64,000 bases of DNA, from the NCBI RefSeq assembly GCF_001957125.1, contig NZ_MPHJ01000007.1, positions 124,001-188,000 on the forward strand, in the 5' to 3' direction. Positions 54,392 to 63,563 of this stretch are shown piece after piece (position 1 is the first letter of the stretch; each line of letters begins with the position of its first letter). A program made the position numbers and the translations under genes. Source of the stretch: Shewanella sp. UCD-KL12 (GTDB taxonomy: Bacteria; Pseudomonadota; Gammaproteobacteria; Enterobacterales; Shewanellaceae). The notes beneath the pieces were generated by a model, which was not told the origin of the DNA, ran no database searches, and was given only the letters and a program-made list of their open reading frames with translations.

Positions 54392-55945
54392 CTACTTTCC
54401 GTGACCAACAACGTCAGAAGCTTGAATGGCATCACCAGAGTTATTTCCCCAAGCATTACGCTCATAAGTCACCACTGCAGCAAGCTGTTGCGGTGTTAAC
54501 TGAGAGTAGAATGCCTGCATTGCCGTGCCAGGCTTACCTTTGATAACAATATCTAGGTGATTTGACACTGGACCTGTGATGACAGGACTACCGATTAATG
54601 AAGGGAAAACCGGTGGCATACCAGCACCAGTTGGCTGGTGGCATGCTACGCAACTGGTCATATAGACTTTCTCACCCATGGCCATTAACTCGTCCATGGT
54701 TAAGTCATCTAACACAACCGCTTTTGCCTCTTCAACAGCTTCAGTTCCCTTTGCTTCAACGGCTTGGGTTTCTGGTAGGTTGGCGGGTAAGGTCGTCGGA
54801 GTTGCGCCTACATCATCGGGGTTAGCATTTTCACCAGCACTAACATCCGCTGCTTGCACGCTCTCACCTGAGTCATTTCCCCATGCATTTCTCTCAAAGG
54901 TCACAACTGCAGCAATCTCTGTCGCAGTAAGTTGTTTAGCAAAGGCTTGCATTGCCGTACCTGACTTACCATTTACCACAATATTGATATGGTCAGAGAC
55001 AGGCCCCTTGATGACAGGACTGCCGATAAGAGACGGGAATACACCAGGTAAGCCAGCCCCGTTGGGTTGGTGACATGCGGCGCAGTGAGACAAGTAAACT
55101 TGCTCTCCTTGAGTCATTAACTCGTCCATGCTCAAGGTTTGAGATAGCGCAGCTTTTGCTTCGGCTTCTGCATTGTTGGCAGCTTGTTTTTGCGCGATGA
55201 GCCATTTATCAAAGTCGGCCTCTGATAGCGCTTCGACCACAATTGGCATAAAACCATGGTCCTTGCCGCAAAGCTCAGCACATTGACCTCGATAAACACC
55301 GGGTTTATCTATTTTGGTCCATGCTTCGTTGATAAAGCCTGGGTTAGCATCTTTTTTGACTGCAAAAGCAGGAACCCACCAAGAGTGGATCACATCTTCT
55401 GAGGTCATTAGAAAACGCACTTTTCGATTGATAGGCAGCACGAGCGGCTTATCTACTTCGAGTAAGTAGTGTTCGCCTTTTTCTTGCGTTCCCTCAATTT
55501 GTTCACGAGGAGTCGACATCAAGCTGAAAAACTCAACGTCTTGGTTAAAGTAACTGTAATGCCACTTCCACTGTGAGCCAGTGATTTTGATAGTTAAGTC
55601 AGCATCGCTTGGATCTTCCATTGCAATCAATGTTTTGGTTGCTGGAATTGCCATGCCTATAAGAATAATAAAAGGTACCACAGTCCACAAAATCTCGACT
55701 TTAGTACTTTCATGAAAGTTGGCGGCTACTGCGCCTTTTGATTTGCGGTGGTTGATCATGGCATAAATCATTGCGCCAAAAACAACGATGCCAATAGCAC
55801 AACAGATGTAAAGGATGATCATGTGAAGGTTATAAACCTCCCCACTAATTTCCGTTACGCCCTTTGTCATATTAAGCGGCATTTCTGATGCAAAAAGTGC
55901 AGGCGAAAATATTAACGCCAACACACAATACAACAATTGCTTCAC
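54392..55945 (-). CDS. ctaC: Cytochrome c oxidase subunit II with two fused cytochrome c domains
   Basis: The 517-aa protein has a signal peptide, two membrane helices, and a CuA domain ('DVIHSWWVPAF', 'QCAELCGKDHGFMPIVV' with the Cys pair, His and Met). Two similar cytochrome c domains follow, with CAACH near residue 288 and CVACH near residue 432, separated by a 60-residue Ala/Glu/Pro-rich linker. Both domains share 'GVFPSLIGSPVI' type sequence, so they arose by duplication. This is a caa3-type arrangement with an added second heme, feeding electrons directly to CuA. It is the first gene of the oxidase operon. Confidence 0.96.
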   Translation of the reverse strand: MKQLLYCVLALIFSPALFASEMPLNMTKGVTEISGEVYNLHMIILYICCAIGIVVFGAMIYAMINHRKSKGAVAANFHESTKVEILWTVVPFIILIGMAIPATKTLIAMEDPSDADLTIKITGSQWKWHYSYFNQDVEFFSLMSTPREQIEGTQEKGEHYLLEVDKPLVLPINRKVRFLMTSEDVIHSWWVPAFAVKKDANPGFINEAWTKIDKPGVYRGQCAELCGKDHGFMPIVVEALSEADFDKWLIAQKQAANNAEAEAKAALSQTLSMDELMTQGEQVYLSHCAACHQPNGAGLPGVFPSLIGSPVIKGPVSDHINIVVNGKSGTAMQAFAKQLTATEIAAVVTFERNAWGNDSGESVQAADVSAGENANPDDVGATPTTLPANLPETQAVEAKGTEAVEEAKAVVLDDLTMDELMAMGEKVYMTSCVACHQPTGAGMPPVFPSLIGSPVITGPVSNHLDIVIKGKPGTAMQAFYSQLTPQQLAAVVTYERNAWGNNSGDAIQASDVVGHGK

Positions 55946-56262
55946 TAGACTTCTCCTCTGTCAACAAGACAAAGAAGAGTCACACAGTAAGTCTCTGCTC
56001 TATGTAAACTCTTCAGTTCCCAAAAAAGCAACGATGACTTCAAAGTGTAGTGGTGGTTTAAATATTGTTGTTTATATGGCTTTATTTTTGCCAGACTTAA
56101 CCACGCTCACACCTACGGCTGAATATATCAGGCCCGATTTCAGCGAGGTAAATTTCTAGCTTTTATACAACAAGCAGGGTCTTTACTTAGCTGACAACAA
56201 AATCGTTTTAGATATAACAAAATATCGTTGTTATAACTGCTAACTTACTTGGTGTTTAAATC

Positions 56263-56276
56263 TTGATCAAGATCAA
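56263..56276. promoter_or_regulatory. Perfect FNR/EtrA/Anr-type binding site
   Basis: TTGATCAAGATCAA matches the FNR consensus TTGAT-N4-ATCAA exactly. It lies about 320 bp before ctaC. In Shewanella the homologue is EtrA. The only downstream gene in the right direction is the oxidase operon, so anaerobic control of ctaC is inferred. Confidence 0.7.
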
Positions 56277-56383
56277 TTTCTAAAAGTTATGTAGAAAAAT
56301 TAAGCTGATAATGGCCAGAGTGTATATTTAATTTTAGCCAAGAAGGTGAGTTTAGGTGAGATTAGGACTGAGCAGGTTGAAGG

Positions 56384-56404
56384 GAAAAAATCCCCAAGGG
56401 GGAC
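56384..56404 (-). terminator. Terminator of lexA-sulA
   Basis: On the minus strand TCCCC TT GGGGA is followed by six T residues, about 50 bp after the sulA stop codon. Confidence 0.75.
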
Positions 56405-56452
56405 TTTAAATTACCATATTTACGATGTACTGCTACTTTGAATTAAAGAGGC

Positions 56453-56959
56453 TTAGTGTAGCGCCGCAAACAGGCTAGCTTGTCTCACATCTATATCAGT
56501 ATTGTGCATCACCTGTTCATGGGTCTGAGCATCTTCGATAACTATACCTAAGGCTCTGGCACTCTTTGCGACTAATTGAAGGCGTCGATTATCACGTGTA
56601 TCTAGAGAGGGCGTCCAGCTGATCACTGCGCTTGATGTCCCACTGGTCAAAGCTTTTTCCATCGCCCAAAGGGTTTCAAATTCATCTTTAGCATGGACTA
56701 AAAGTACCCGATCCATTCTGACTCCAGCTTCGGCTAGCAGCTTTTTATAGCCAATATTAGGGGGGCTTATCAGGACTATCCATTGCCCTTGATGACTCAG
56801 GCTGGCGAGCTGATTACTGACTTTTTTTAGCTCTTCTCGACCTTGGGTATGTGTTGTCATAGTGGTAATGCTTGTACACTCTTTCGCAGCAGGTAATTGG
56901 TCAGCAGTATCTATCCATAAACCAGGATGTTTGGGGCTAATTCCTATTAGGGTTTTCAT
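56453..56959 (-). CDS. sulA: SOS cell division inhibitor SulA
   Basis: The 168-aa protein has the SulA core 'GQWIVLISPPNIGYKKLLAEAGV' and 'VLLVHAKDEFETLWAMEKALTSGTSSAVISW' type sequence, the region that binds FtsZ. SulA blocks Z-ring formation during DNA damage. A perfect AGGAGGT lies five bases upstream. It follows lexA by 36 bp and has no box of its own, so it is co-transcribed with lexA. Confidence 0.94.
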   Translation of the reverse strand: MKTLIGISPKHPGLWIDTADQLPAAKECTSITTMTTHTQGREELKKVSNQLASLSHQGQWIVLISPPNIGYKKLLAEAGVRMDRVLLVHAKDEFETLWAMEKALTSGTSSAVISWTPSLDTRDNRRLQLVAKSARALGIVIEDAQTHEQVMHNTDIDVRQASLFAALH

Positions 56960-56995
56960 TACTGACCTCCTTTTGACATGAGTGGGTTTATCAAT

Positions 56996-57613
56996 TTACT
57001 GCCAACTTCCGTTGCGGATAACACCTACGGCTAAACCTTCAATGCTTAAGCTTTGACTGGTTAGATCGACAACAATTGGTGAATAATCTTCATTTTCTGC
57101 ATGCAGGTATACAATGCTGCCTTTTTTCTCAAAACGCTTAACGGTGACGTCGTCTTCGACTCGGGCAACAATCACTTGTCCGTTTCTTGCTTGTTCAATC
57201 TTATGCACGGCGAGAAGATCACCCTCTAAGATGCCAATATCTTTCATACTGTCGCCGCGAACTTTCAAAAGAAAATCAGCACTAGGACGGAACATATTAG
57301 GATCGACTTGGTAATGCTGTTCAATATGCTCTTGAGCAAGAATGGGTTCACCAGCAGCAACTTGGCCTATTAAGGGCAGACCTTGCTCTTCTGGTTCACT
57401 CTCCTGAGTTAAGCGAATACCGCGTGAGGTGCCAGGAATAATTTCAATGCAGCCCTTTTTGGCTAGCGCCTTTAAATGCTCTTCTGCGGCATTTGCACTC
57501 TTGAAACCTAAACGTCTTGCTATCTCTGCGCGGGTTGGCGGCATGCCAGTATCGGAAATGTTGCGCTTAATAAGCTCTAAGATCTCGGCTTGTCTTGGTG
57601 TCAAAGGTCTCAT
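56996..57613 (-). CDS. lexA: SOS repressor LexA
   Basis: The 205-aa protein has an N-terminal winged helix ('[38 protein letters not shown]' type) and a C-terminal S24 protease domain: Ala-Gly cleavage site in 'GQVAAGEPI', catalytic Ser in '[11 protein letters not shown]' and Lys in 'DDVTVKRF'. It represses SOS genes and cleaves itself with RecA. Two LexA boxes lie directly upstream, as in E. coli, giving autoregulation and coupling to sulA. Confidence 0.97.
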   Translation of the reverse strand: MRPLTPRQAEILELIKRNISDTGMPPTRAEIARRLGFKSANAAEEHLKALAKKGCIEIIPGTSRGIRLTQESEPEEQGLPLIGQVAAGEPILAQEHIEQHYQVDPNMFRPSADFLLKVRGDSMKDIGILEGDLLAVHKIEQARNGQVIVARVEDDVTVKRFEKKGSIVYLHAENEDYSPIVVDLTSQSLSIEGLAVGVIRNGSWQ

Positions 57614-57621
57614 GATGAATC

Positions 57622-57637
57622 CTGTCTTTCTATACAG
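57622..57637. promoter_or_regulatory. LexA box 1 of lexA-sulA
   Basis: CTGTCTTTCTATACAG fits the SOS consensus CTG-N10-CAG and lies 8 bp before the lexA ATG. Confidence 0.88.
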
Positions 57638-57640
57638 TAC

Positions 57641-57656
57641 CTGTCAGTATATACAG
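57641..57656. promoter_or_regulatory. LexA box 2 of lexA-sulA
   Basis: CTGTCAGTATATACAG (minus strand CTGTATATACTGACAG) is nearly identical to an E. coli lexA box. It is 3 bp from box 1, so the two repressor dimers would sit side by side. Confidence 0.93.
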
Positions 57657-57878
57657 TATTTTTTGCAGTGCAAGGATTAACCAAATTTTATCAACTTTAA
57701 TTATTTATGAGCCAAATTCGATATTTATGTTTGAAAGGCTGCAATTTAAAACAGTGACTATCCTTAGGGATGCCGCTATAGCATGACTTAAATTGGCTTT
57801 TGTTAATGACATTAGGGCTATCTCTTCTTTATCTGGTATTCTATGCGGCTATTAAGGTGGCTCACATTGCATAAGAAA

Positions 57879-60302
57879 ATGTCTAAAAAAGATTCTCTTT
57901 GGTATAAATCATTACGCTGGATCCAGAAAAAGCTGGTGCACACTATCGTTGTGCCCCATGAACCTTTCGCAGATCTTAACCTCGATCCTGAAAAGCCAGT
58001 TGTTTATGTGATGAAGACTGAGTCGCTCAGTGATATCGCTGCTTTAAGCGAAATTACTGCAAACTACGGCCTTCCCAGTCCCTATGACGCACTTGAGGTG
58101 GATAATAAATCTACACCTAGAGTGGTTTGTCTAGAGGGGGCGAAACCTTTATTTGGCTGCCGAGAGAGCAATGAGTTCTTTTTGAACAGTTTTATGGACT
58201 TATTGAAAGTGCATAAAGAGAAGCCTGAGCTTGATATTCAACTCGTGCCTGTCAGCCTGTATTGGGGACGTACTCCCGGTAAGGAGGACGACACAATGAA
58301 AGCTGCAGTGCTTGAGCGTCAGAATCCTACTTGGTTACGCAAGTGCCTTATGATCCTCTTTTTAGGGCGTCACAACTTTGTACAATTTTCAGATGCAGTG
58401 TCTATCCGCCATATGGCTGATGAACATGGCACCGACAAGCGGATTGCCCATAAGCTTGCACGCGTAGCTAGAGTCCACTTTAGTCGTCAGCGAAAAGTGA
58501 TGACAGGTCCTGTTCTTCCTAATCGACAGTTGTTGTTTAAAGATCTGATCAACTCCCCTAGCTTACAAAAAGCGATTGCGGAGGAGGTGAGCAATAAGAA
58601 GATCTCTGAAGCGGAAGCTAAGGCTAAAGCTATGGAGTATCTTGATGAGGTTGCCGCAGATTATTCAGATAGCTTAGTGCGTATCGCTGAACGATTTTTG
58701 ACTTGGTTGTGGAATAAACTCTACAAAGGTATCAATATCAAAGGTGCTGAACAGGTCAGAAAGTTGCATCACGATGGTCATGAGATCATCTATGTGCCTT
58801 GTCATCGTAGCCATATGGATTACCTACTACTTTCCTATATTCTTTATTACCAAGGCATGGTGCCACCGCATATTGCCGCTGGTATAAACCTTAACTTCTG
58901 GCCAGCAGGTCCCATGTTTAGACGTGGTGGCGCATTCTTTATTCGTCGTAGTTTTAGGGGCAATAAGCTTTATACCGCAGTATTTCGTGAATACTTAGAT
59001 CAGTTATTTACCAAAGGTTATTCGGTTGAGTATTTCACCGAAGGAGGCCGCTCACGTACTGGTCGTCTATTAGCGCCTAAGACTGGCATGATTGCGATGA
59101 CATTGAATAGTGTACTTAGAGGAGTGGAGCGTCCAGTTACTCTAGTGCCTGTTTATCTGGGTTATGATCATGTCATGGAAGTTGCGACTTATCATAAAGA
59201 ACTGAGTGGTAAGAAGAAAAAGAAAGAATCGGTATGGCAAGTTTTTGGTGCCATTCGTAAGCTAGGTAATTTTGGTCAAGGCTATGTGAATTTCGGTCAA
59301 CCTATTACGCTACACAATTATCTCGACGAGCAAGTGCCTGATTGGAGAGGTGAGGTTGCTAATGATCCTGAGCAGAAGCCTAAATGGCTAACCCCAGTAG
59401 TTAATACCTTAGCAAATCGAGTGATGACTAATATCAATGATGCGGCAGCAGTAAGCTCAGTAACATTGACCAGCCTAGTTTTACTTGCATCTGAGCAACA
59501 TGCGCTCGAAAGAAAACAGTTGGAAAAACAGTTAGACCTCTACCTATGTTTACTCAAAGATCTGCCTTATACCTCGTACACATCAGTACCAGAGGGGGAT
59601 GGTAAACATCTCGTTCAGCAGGGGCTAGAGCTTAAGAAGATTCAGCTCGATAGTGATCCACTCGGTGATATCATCTCTATCGATGAGAGTATAGCTGTGG
59701 CGATGACCTATTATCGAAATAATATTATTCATCTTTTCGTCGTGCCGTCACTGGTTGCCAGTTGCGTGACTCAGCATGAGCATCTTTCAAGAGATGAGAT
59801 CGTCGACACCATTAATGATTTCTATCCTCTTCTCCAAGCTGAGCTCTTTATGGGGATTGAAGATGTTGAAGCTAATGTGAATCAGGTGCTAGACCTGTTC
59901 GTTGCGCAAGGACTGCTGACAGAGGGGAATAGTTTTGCTCCTGTAGAAGATAAGATTAATCAGCTACTTTTACTCGCTGGTACTGTGAGTGAAACCTTGC
60001 AACGTTATGCAATTATTTTTAACTTGCTGGATGTCTGTCCTAAGATGGAGCGCTCAGAACTAGAGCGTGAAAGTCACAAATTGGCACAAAGACTCGGCGC
60101 GTTACATGGTATAACGGCCCCAGAATTTTACGATAAGAAGTTATACGGGACCCTAAGTGTCAAACTGAAGGAGCTTGGATATATTCTAGATAGTGAAAAA
60201 CGAGATGAAGTTCAAAGGATTAGATTACGTGCAAATGGCTTGCTTCGTTCATCAGTAAGACAAACAATTGAAGATAGTGTAGCCGCGGAGCACAAAGCCT
60301 AA
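57879..60302 (+). CDS. plsB: Glycerol-3-phosphate 1-O-acyltransferase PlsB
   Basis: The 807-aa protein has the same length as E. coli PlsB and the acyltransferase motifs: '[12 protein letters not shown]' (HX4D catalytic pair, about residue 305), '[16 protein letters not shown]', '[13 protein letters not shown]' and '[12 protein letters not shown]'. It makes lysophosphatidic acid, the first step of phospholipid synthesis at the inner membrane. The frame is open to 57843; the Met at 57879 agrees with '[16 protein letters not shown]', the conserved start. It is adjacent to and divergent from lexA, as in many Gammaproteobacteria. Confidence 0.96.
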   Translation: MSKKDSLWYKSLRWIQKKLVHTIVVPHEPFADLNLDPEKPVVYVMKTESLSDIAALSEITANYGLPSPYDALEVDNKSTPRVVCLEGAKPLFGCRESNEFFLNSFMDLLKVHKEKPELDIQLVPVSLYWGRTPGKEDDTMKAAVLERQNPTWLRKCLMILFLGRHNFVQFSDAVSIRHMADEHGTDKRIAHKLARVARVHFSRQRKVMTGPVLPNRQLLFKDLINSPSLQKAIAEEVSNKKISEAEAKAKAMEYLDEVAADYSDSLVRIAERFLTWLWNKLYKGINIKGAEQVRKLHHDGHEIIYVPCHRSHMDYLLLSYILYYQGMVPPHIAAGINLNFWPAGPMFRRGGAFFIRRSFRGNKLYTAVFREYLDQLFTKGYSVEYFTEGGRSRTGRLLAPKTGMIAMTLNSVLRGVERPVTLVPVYLGYDHVMEVATYHKELSGKKKKKESVWQVFGAIRKLGNFGQGYVNFGQPITLHNYLDEQVPDWRGEVANDPEQKPKWLTPVVNTLANRVMTNINDAAAVSSVTLTSLVLLASEQHALERKQLEKQLDLYLCLLKDLPYTSYTSVPEGDGKHLVQQGLELKKIQLDSDPLGDIISIDESIAVAMTYYRNNIIHLFVVPSLVASCVTQHEHLSRDEIVDTINDFYPLLQAELFMGIEDVEANVNQVLDLFVAQGLLTEGNSFAPVEDKINQLLLLAGTVSETLQRYAIIFNLLDVCPKMERSELERESHKLAQRLGALHGITAPEFYDKKLYGTLSVKLKELGYILDSEKRDEVQRIRLRANGLLRSSVRQTIEDSVAAEHKA

Positions 60303-60348
60303 TGTTGAGAAACCTACAAACGCTTATTAAGTTGGAGAGCCAGACTTA

Positions 60349-61605
60349 ATGGCCAATCATATGAATGCTGCCAAGAGTGGCACACAGAGTCGCTCTTTGC
60401 TTGGTGGAGCAGTGATCATCGCCGGAACAGCCGTCGGTGCAGGAATGTTTTCTCTGCCCGTTGTTGGTGCCGGAATGTGGTTTAGCTACTCAGTGGCTAT
60501 GCTGATAGGCGTTTGGTTTTGCATGTTGGTGTCAGGCTTGTTGTTACTTGAAACTAACCTGCACTTTAAACCTGGTGCTAGCTTCGACACCTTAACACGT
60601 GAAACCTTAGGTAATTTCTGGCGTATTGTTAATGGCTTATCTATTGCCTTTGTACTCTACATACTCGCTTATGCGTACATCAGTGGCGGTGGATCGATTG
60701 TTAACCATAGCCTAGAAGCTGCTGGTATCGAGCTACCACAAAGCATTGCCGGGCTCGTCTTTGCCTTAGGTTTAGCCTTTATTGTTTTTATCAGTACAAA
60801 GGCTGTCGATAGGATCACCACTATCATGCTTGGCGGTATGATTATCACCTTCTTCCTTGCGATTGGAAATCTGTTGGTTGATATCGATACCGTAAAGCTA
60901 TTTTCCCCTGATGGCGAAGCGACATATCTGCCCTATATGTTAGCAGCTCTACCTTTCGGTTTAGTGAGTTTTGGCTATCATGGCAACGTACCTAGCTTAG
61001 TTAAATACTATGGTAAAGATCCTTCGACTATCATCAAGGCAATCGTTTTAGGCACCTTAATCGCATTTGTTATCTACCTTTGCTGGTTGGTAGCGACTAT
61101 GGGAAATATCGCCAGAAGTGAGTTTGTCGATATCATCGCTCAGGGTGGTAATATGGGCGTCCTTGTTGGTGCTTTGTCTGGTGCGATTGCCAGTGACTGG
61201 CTGACCAGTATGTTGACCCTGTTTGCCAATTTAGCCGTAGCCTCATCGTTCCTTGGCGTGACCTTAGGATTATTTGACTATCTCGCTGATTTGTTTGGTT
61301 TTGATGAGTCATCAATGGGACGTTTAAAAACGGCTGCAGTGACTTTCCTGCCACCAACAGTGTTAGGGCTGCTGTTTCCAAACGGCTTTTTGATTGCTAT
61401 CGGTTTTGCTGCGTTAGCAGCAACCATTTGGGCGGCAATCGTACCTGCTATGATGGCGCATAAATCGAGAAAAATGTTCCCTGATTCAGATGGCTTCAAA
61501 GTACCAGGCGGTACTCCTGTTATTGCGATAGTTATTTTATTTGGTATTGTCACCGGTGCATGTCATCTCTTGGTGATGGCCGATCTATTGCCTGCTTTCG
61601 GATAA
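60349..61605 (+). CDS. Aromatic amino acid permease (HAAAP family, Mtr/TnaB/TyrP-like)
   Basis: The 418-aa protein has eleven or so membrane helices. The start '[29 protein letters not shown]' and '[22 protein letters not shown]' are typical of the hydroxy/aromatic amino acid permease family, which imports tryptophan or tyrosine with protons. Which of the two is carried cannot be told from the sequence. No TrpR or TyrR box was identified. It has its own terminator downstream. Confidence 0.88.
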   Translation: MANHMNAAKSGTQSRSLLGGAVIIAGTAVGAGMFSLPVVGAGMWFSYSVAMLIGVWFCMLVSGLLLLETNLHFKPGASFDTLTRETLGNFWRIVNGLSIAFVLYILAYAYISGGGSIVNHSLEAAGIELPQSIAGLVFALGLAFIVFISTKAVDRITTIMLGGMIITFFLAIGNLLVDIDTVKLFSPDGEATYLPYMLAALPFGLVSFGYHGNVPSLVKYYGKDPSTIIKAIVLGTLIAFVIYLCWLVATMGNIARSEFVDIIAQGGNMGVLVGALSGAIASDWLTSMLTLFANLAVASSFLGVTLGLFDYLADLFGFDESSMGRLKTAAVTFLPPTVLGLLFPNGFLIAIGFAALAATIWAAIVPAMMAHKSRKMFPDSDGFKVPGGTPVIAIVILFGIVTGACHLLVMADLLPAFG

Positions 61606-61619
61606 TCACACCTGATCGA

Positions 61620-61650
61620 GAGCAAAGCCGTGCATCGGCTTTGCTCTTAC
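61620..61650 (+). terminator. Terminator of the amino acid permease gene
   Basis: GAGCAAAGCCG (61620-61630) and CGGCTTTGCTC (61636-61646) form a perfect 11-bp stem with a 5-nt loop, followed by TTAC. Confidence 0.85.
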
Positions 61651-61716
61651 AACATTCGCCCCAGTCTGTTTTCCCCTCCCTTTATTGTCGGTGTATTTAT
61701 GGTCATAATACTTGCG

Positions 61717-62724
61717 CTAACTAGACTTTATTGACTCTAAATACTGCTGTGGTGTGCTGTTACGTGAGCGCTTAAAAGCCTTACTAAAGCTTTGCTTATT
61801 GGCATAGCCTAATAGAGAGGTGATCTCCTCAATACTTTTATTCTCAAGCATATACTTTATGGCTTGGTTACTCAGGATGTAACCGGATAAATTATTAAAG
61901 TTAAAGCCGTGTTTTTGCAATCCCCTTTGGAGTTGCTGCCTAGAGGTATTAAAGAGCTCTGCAACCCTATCTACGCTTGGAAGTCCGTAATATCGAGAGT
62001 AATTAACCATTTCAAACAGCACTTTAGGCGTATCGTGGGGTTGGGGCATATCTAGATATTGTTCAAGTTCAGCAATCGATAAAGACAGCTTTTTCTGCTC
62101 GGGCTGCGGTTGAATAGACTGCATAACTAAAGCTTGAGTATCAATCCAAAGTTCTGTTTGAGCTGCATTCCAAATGACATTACAGCCAAATAGTGCCTCA
62201 GTTTCCAATTTGTTAGTAACAGGTCCGCTAATGTGGATCTGCAAGGGCTGGTAATCTTGGCCAAGAAAATGTCGTAGCGCATTGAAGATAAAGATAGCCA
62301 CTCGCAGTGAATCATGGCTTTTTTGTTTATCGAATGCATATGGGTTTCTGTAGCACCATTTGATTATCTTTCCTGATTGAATGACGTAATAGCTGGCCCC
62401 AGAGTGAAAGCTTGATATCGCGTAGTTAATACGCCTGACAGACATCGCAAGATCGGGACCACCAAGAAAATTAATGCCCGGAATATCCAGTTTTGAGAAA
62501 CAGAGATAATCAGCAATTTTCACCATCATATTTTCGTCTTGAGTTAACACTTCAATCTGCTCGATCCAGCGGGATAATTCAGAGAAGGGGATGAGTGACA
62601 TAGGTTCATCGATCAGAGATTGTGGGATCGATAATGTATGGGGCGTAATTGCATACCGCTGCTCGATGCCTAGAAAGAAACTGTGCAGATAACAGCTTCT
62701 GATAAAAGAGGTATTGAACTTCAT
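61717..62724 (-). CDS. AraC family transcriptional regulator
   Basis: The 335-aa protein has an N-terminal effector domain of the 'Arabinose_bd' type (OruR/ArgR-like, residues 20-200) and a C-terminal pair of helix-turn-helix motifs ('SVDRVAELFNTSRQQLQRGL' and 'SIEEITSLLGYANKQSFSKAFKRSRNSTPQQYL'). The effector is unknown. It diverges from the mini-ORF/DUF3302/HlyD operon and could control it. ATG at 62724. Confidence 0.88.
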   Translation of the reverse strand: MKFNTSFIRSCYLHSFFLGIEQRYAITPHTLSIPQSLIDEPMSLIPFSELSRWIEQIEVLTQDENMMVKIADYLCFSKLDIPGINFLGGPDLAMSVRRINYAISSFHSGASYYVIQSGKIIKWCYRNPYAFDKQKSHDSLRVAIFIFNALRHFLGQDYQPLQIHISGPVTNKLETEALFGCNVIWNAAQTELWIDTQALVMQSIQPQPEQKKLSLSIAELEQYLDMPQPHDTPKVLFEMVNYSRYYGLPSVDRVAELFNTSRQQLQRGLQKHGFNFNNLSGYILSNQAIKYMLENKSIEEITSLLGYANKQSFSKAFKRSRNSTPQQYLESIKSS

Positions 62725-62942
62725 CTCTAAAACTCACTGACTATGTTTGGCTTAATTAAATCATTATGCGCGCCCATTTGATACAAGTTGACTGTAAATC
62801 TTGTTAGAAATGACACAGAGGTCAAACTGGTTACAAATTTTTACAACCATCCGCAAGCTCCAGTCATTTCATAGGCTCAAAAATTGATGAGTTATAACTT
62901 GATTTGCGTAGTGCTTGATTTGATATACAGAGGTTTTTAAGC

Positions 62943-63038
62943 ATGAGTTTAGTCAGTATGACACTTGTCGATACTCGCGGTTGTGATGACCTGCTTGATA
63001 TAGGTTTAGTTGAACGAACCAGAGGTGTTGCAGCATGA
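62943..63038 (+). CDS. Mini-ORF 1 of the 92-bp repeat array
   Basis: A 31-codon frame from ATG at 62943 (ribosome-binding site AGAGG) to TGA. It starts MSLVSMTLVDTRG and ends VERTRGVAA. Its stop overlaps the ATG of the next mini-ORF (ATGA). The start resembles that of the 63219 protein (MSLVSMPFVDTG), so it is likely a decayed copy of that gene's 5' end. Whether the peptide has a role is unknown. Confidence 0.5.
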   Translation: MSLVSMTLVDTRGCDDLLDIGLVERTRGVAA

Positions 63039-63130
63039 GTTTAGTCAGTATGCCATTTGTAAATACTCGCCGTTGCGATGACCTGCTTGATATAGGTTTA
63101 GTTGAACGAACCAGAGGTGTTGCATCATGA
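63035..63130 (+). CDS. Mini-ORF 2 of the 92-bp repeat array
   Basis: A 31-codon frame (starts MSLVSMPFVNTRRCDD, ends TRGVAS) with AGAGGT upstream of the ATG, overlapping both neighbours by ATGA. Confidence 0.5.
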   Translation: MSLVSMPFVNTRRCDDLLDIGLVERTRGVAS

Positions 63131-63222
63131 GTTTAGTCAGTATGCCATTTGTAAATACTCGCCGTTGCGATGACCTGCTTGATATAGGTTTAGTTGAACG
63201 AACCAGAGGTGTTGCAGTATGA
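63127..63222 (+). CDS. Mini-ORF 3 of the 92-bp repeat array
   Basis: A 31-codon frame nearly identical to mini-ORF 2 (ends TRGVAV). Its TGA overlaps the ATG of the membrane protein gene at 63219, so ribosomes finishing it could start on that gene. Confidence 0.5.
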   Translation: MSLVSMPFVNTRRCDDLLDIGLVERTRGVAV

Positions 63223-63563
63223 GTTTAGTCAGTATGCCATTTGTCGATACTGGGGTGGATGACGCCCTTCATGTCGTCGCTGCTGTTGTTATGATTGCAA
63301 CAGTCGCCGCAATGGCCATAGGGTTTTGGAAAATTCATGAACTGCCAATCAATAAAGCCCACAAAGAGAAGCATCAGCAGATTGGGCTTATCACCGCGCT
63401 TACCTGGATAGGGTTTATCTGGCACTGGGTATGGGTAGTGGCAGTCATTGTCGCTTTTGTTGATGGTGAGAAAGCGTTAAGGCGAATAAGGGATATTTGG
63501 CGAGAAGAGCACGCTACAAATCCATCTGTAGCTCAGAGCAAAGAGGAGAATGTCAATGCTTGA
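63219..63563 (+). CDS. DUF3302 / YiaW-like inner-membrane protein
   Basis: The 114-aa protein has two membrane helices ('VVAAVVMIATVAAMAIGF' and 'ITALTWIGFIWHWVWVVAVIVAF'), a cytoplasmic loop 'HELPINKAHKEKHQQ' between them, and a charged C terminus. This pattern and the following HlyD gene resemble E. coli yiaW-yiaV. The function is unknown; it probably works with the HlyD protein at the inner membrane. Its ATG is part of the fourth partial repeat and overlaps mini-ORF 3. Its end overlaps the HlyD gene by 8 bp. Confidence 0.75.
   Translation: MSLVSMPFVDTGVDDALHVVAAVVMIATVAAMAIGFWKIHELPINKAHKEKHQQIGLITALTWIGFIWHWVWVVAVIVAFVDGEKALRRIRDIWREEHATNPSVAQSKEENVNA

Larger units (their letters stand above)
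55946..56452. promoter_or_regulatory. Upstream region of the cytochrome oxidase operon
   Basis: About 500 bp without a gene. It holds the ctaC promoter, an FNR-type site (56263-56276) and the sulA terminator (56384-56404). The rest is AT-rich without recognised structure. Confidence 0.6.
62943..63218 (+). repeat. Three 92-bp tandem direct repeats containing ribosome-binding site and start codon
   Basis: Copies start at 62943, 63035 and 63127, each with ATGAGTTTAGTCAGTATG. Copies 2 and 3 differ only in the last two bases; copy 1 has a few more changes. A fourth, partial copy is the start of the gene at 63219. Each unit ends with CCAGAGGTGTTGCA, giving an AGAGGT ribosome-binding site for the ATG of the next unit. 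Confidence 0.97.

Noticed and set aside
54392..55945. Two cytochrome c domains in subunit II as a novelty
   Set aside because: Subunit II with two fused cytochrome c domains is, to my knowledge, usual in Shewanella caa3-type oxidases.
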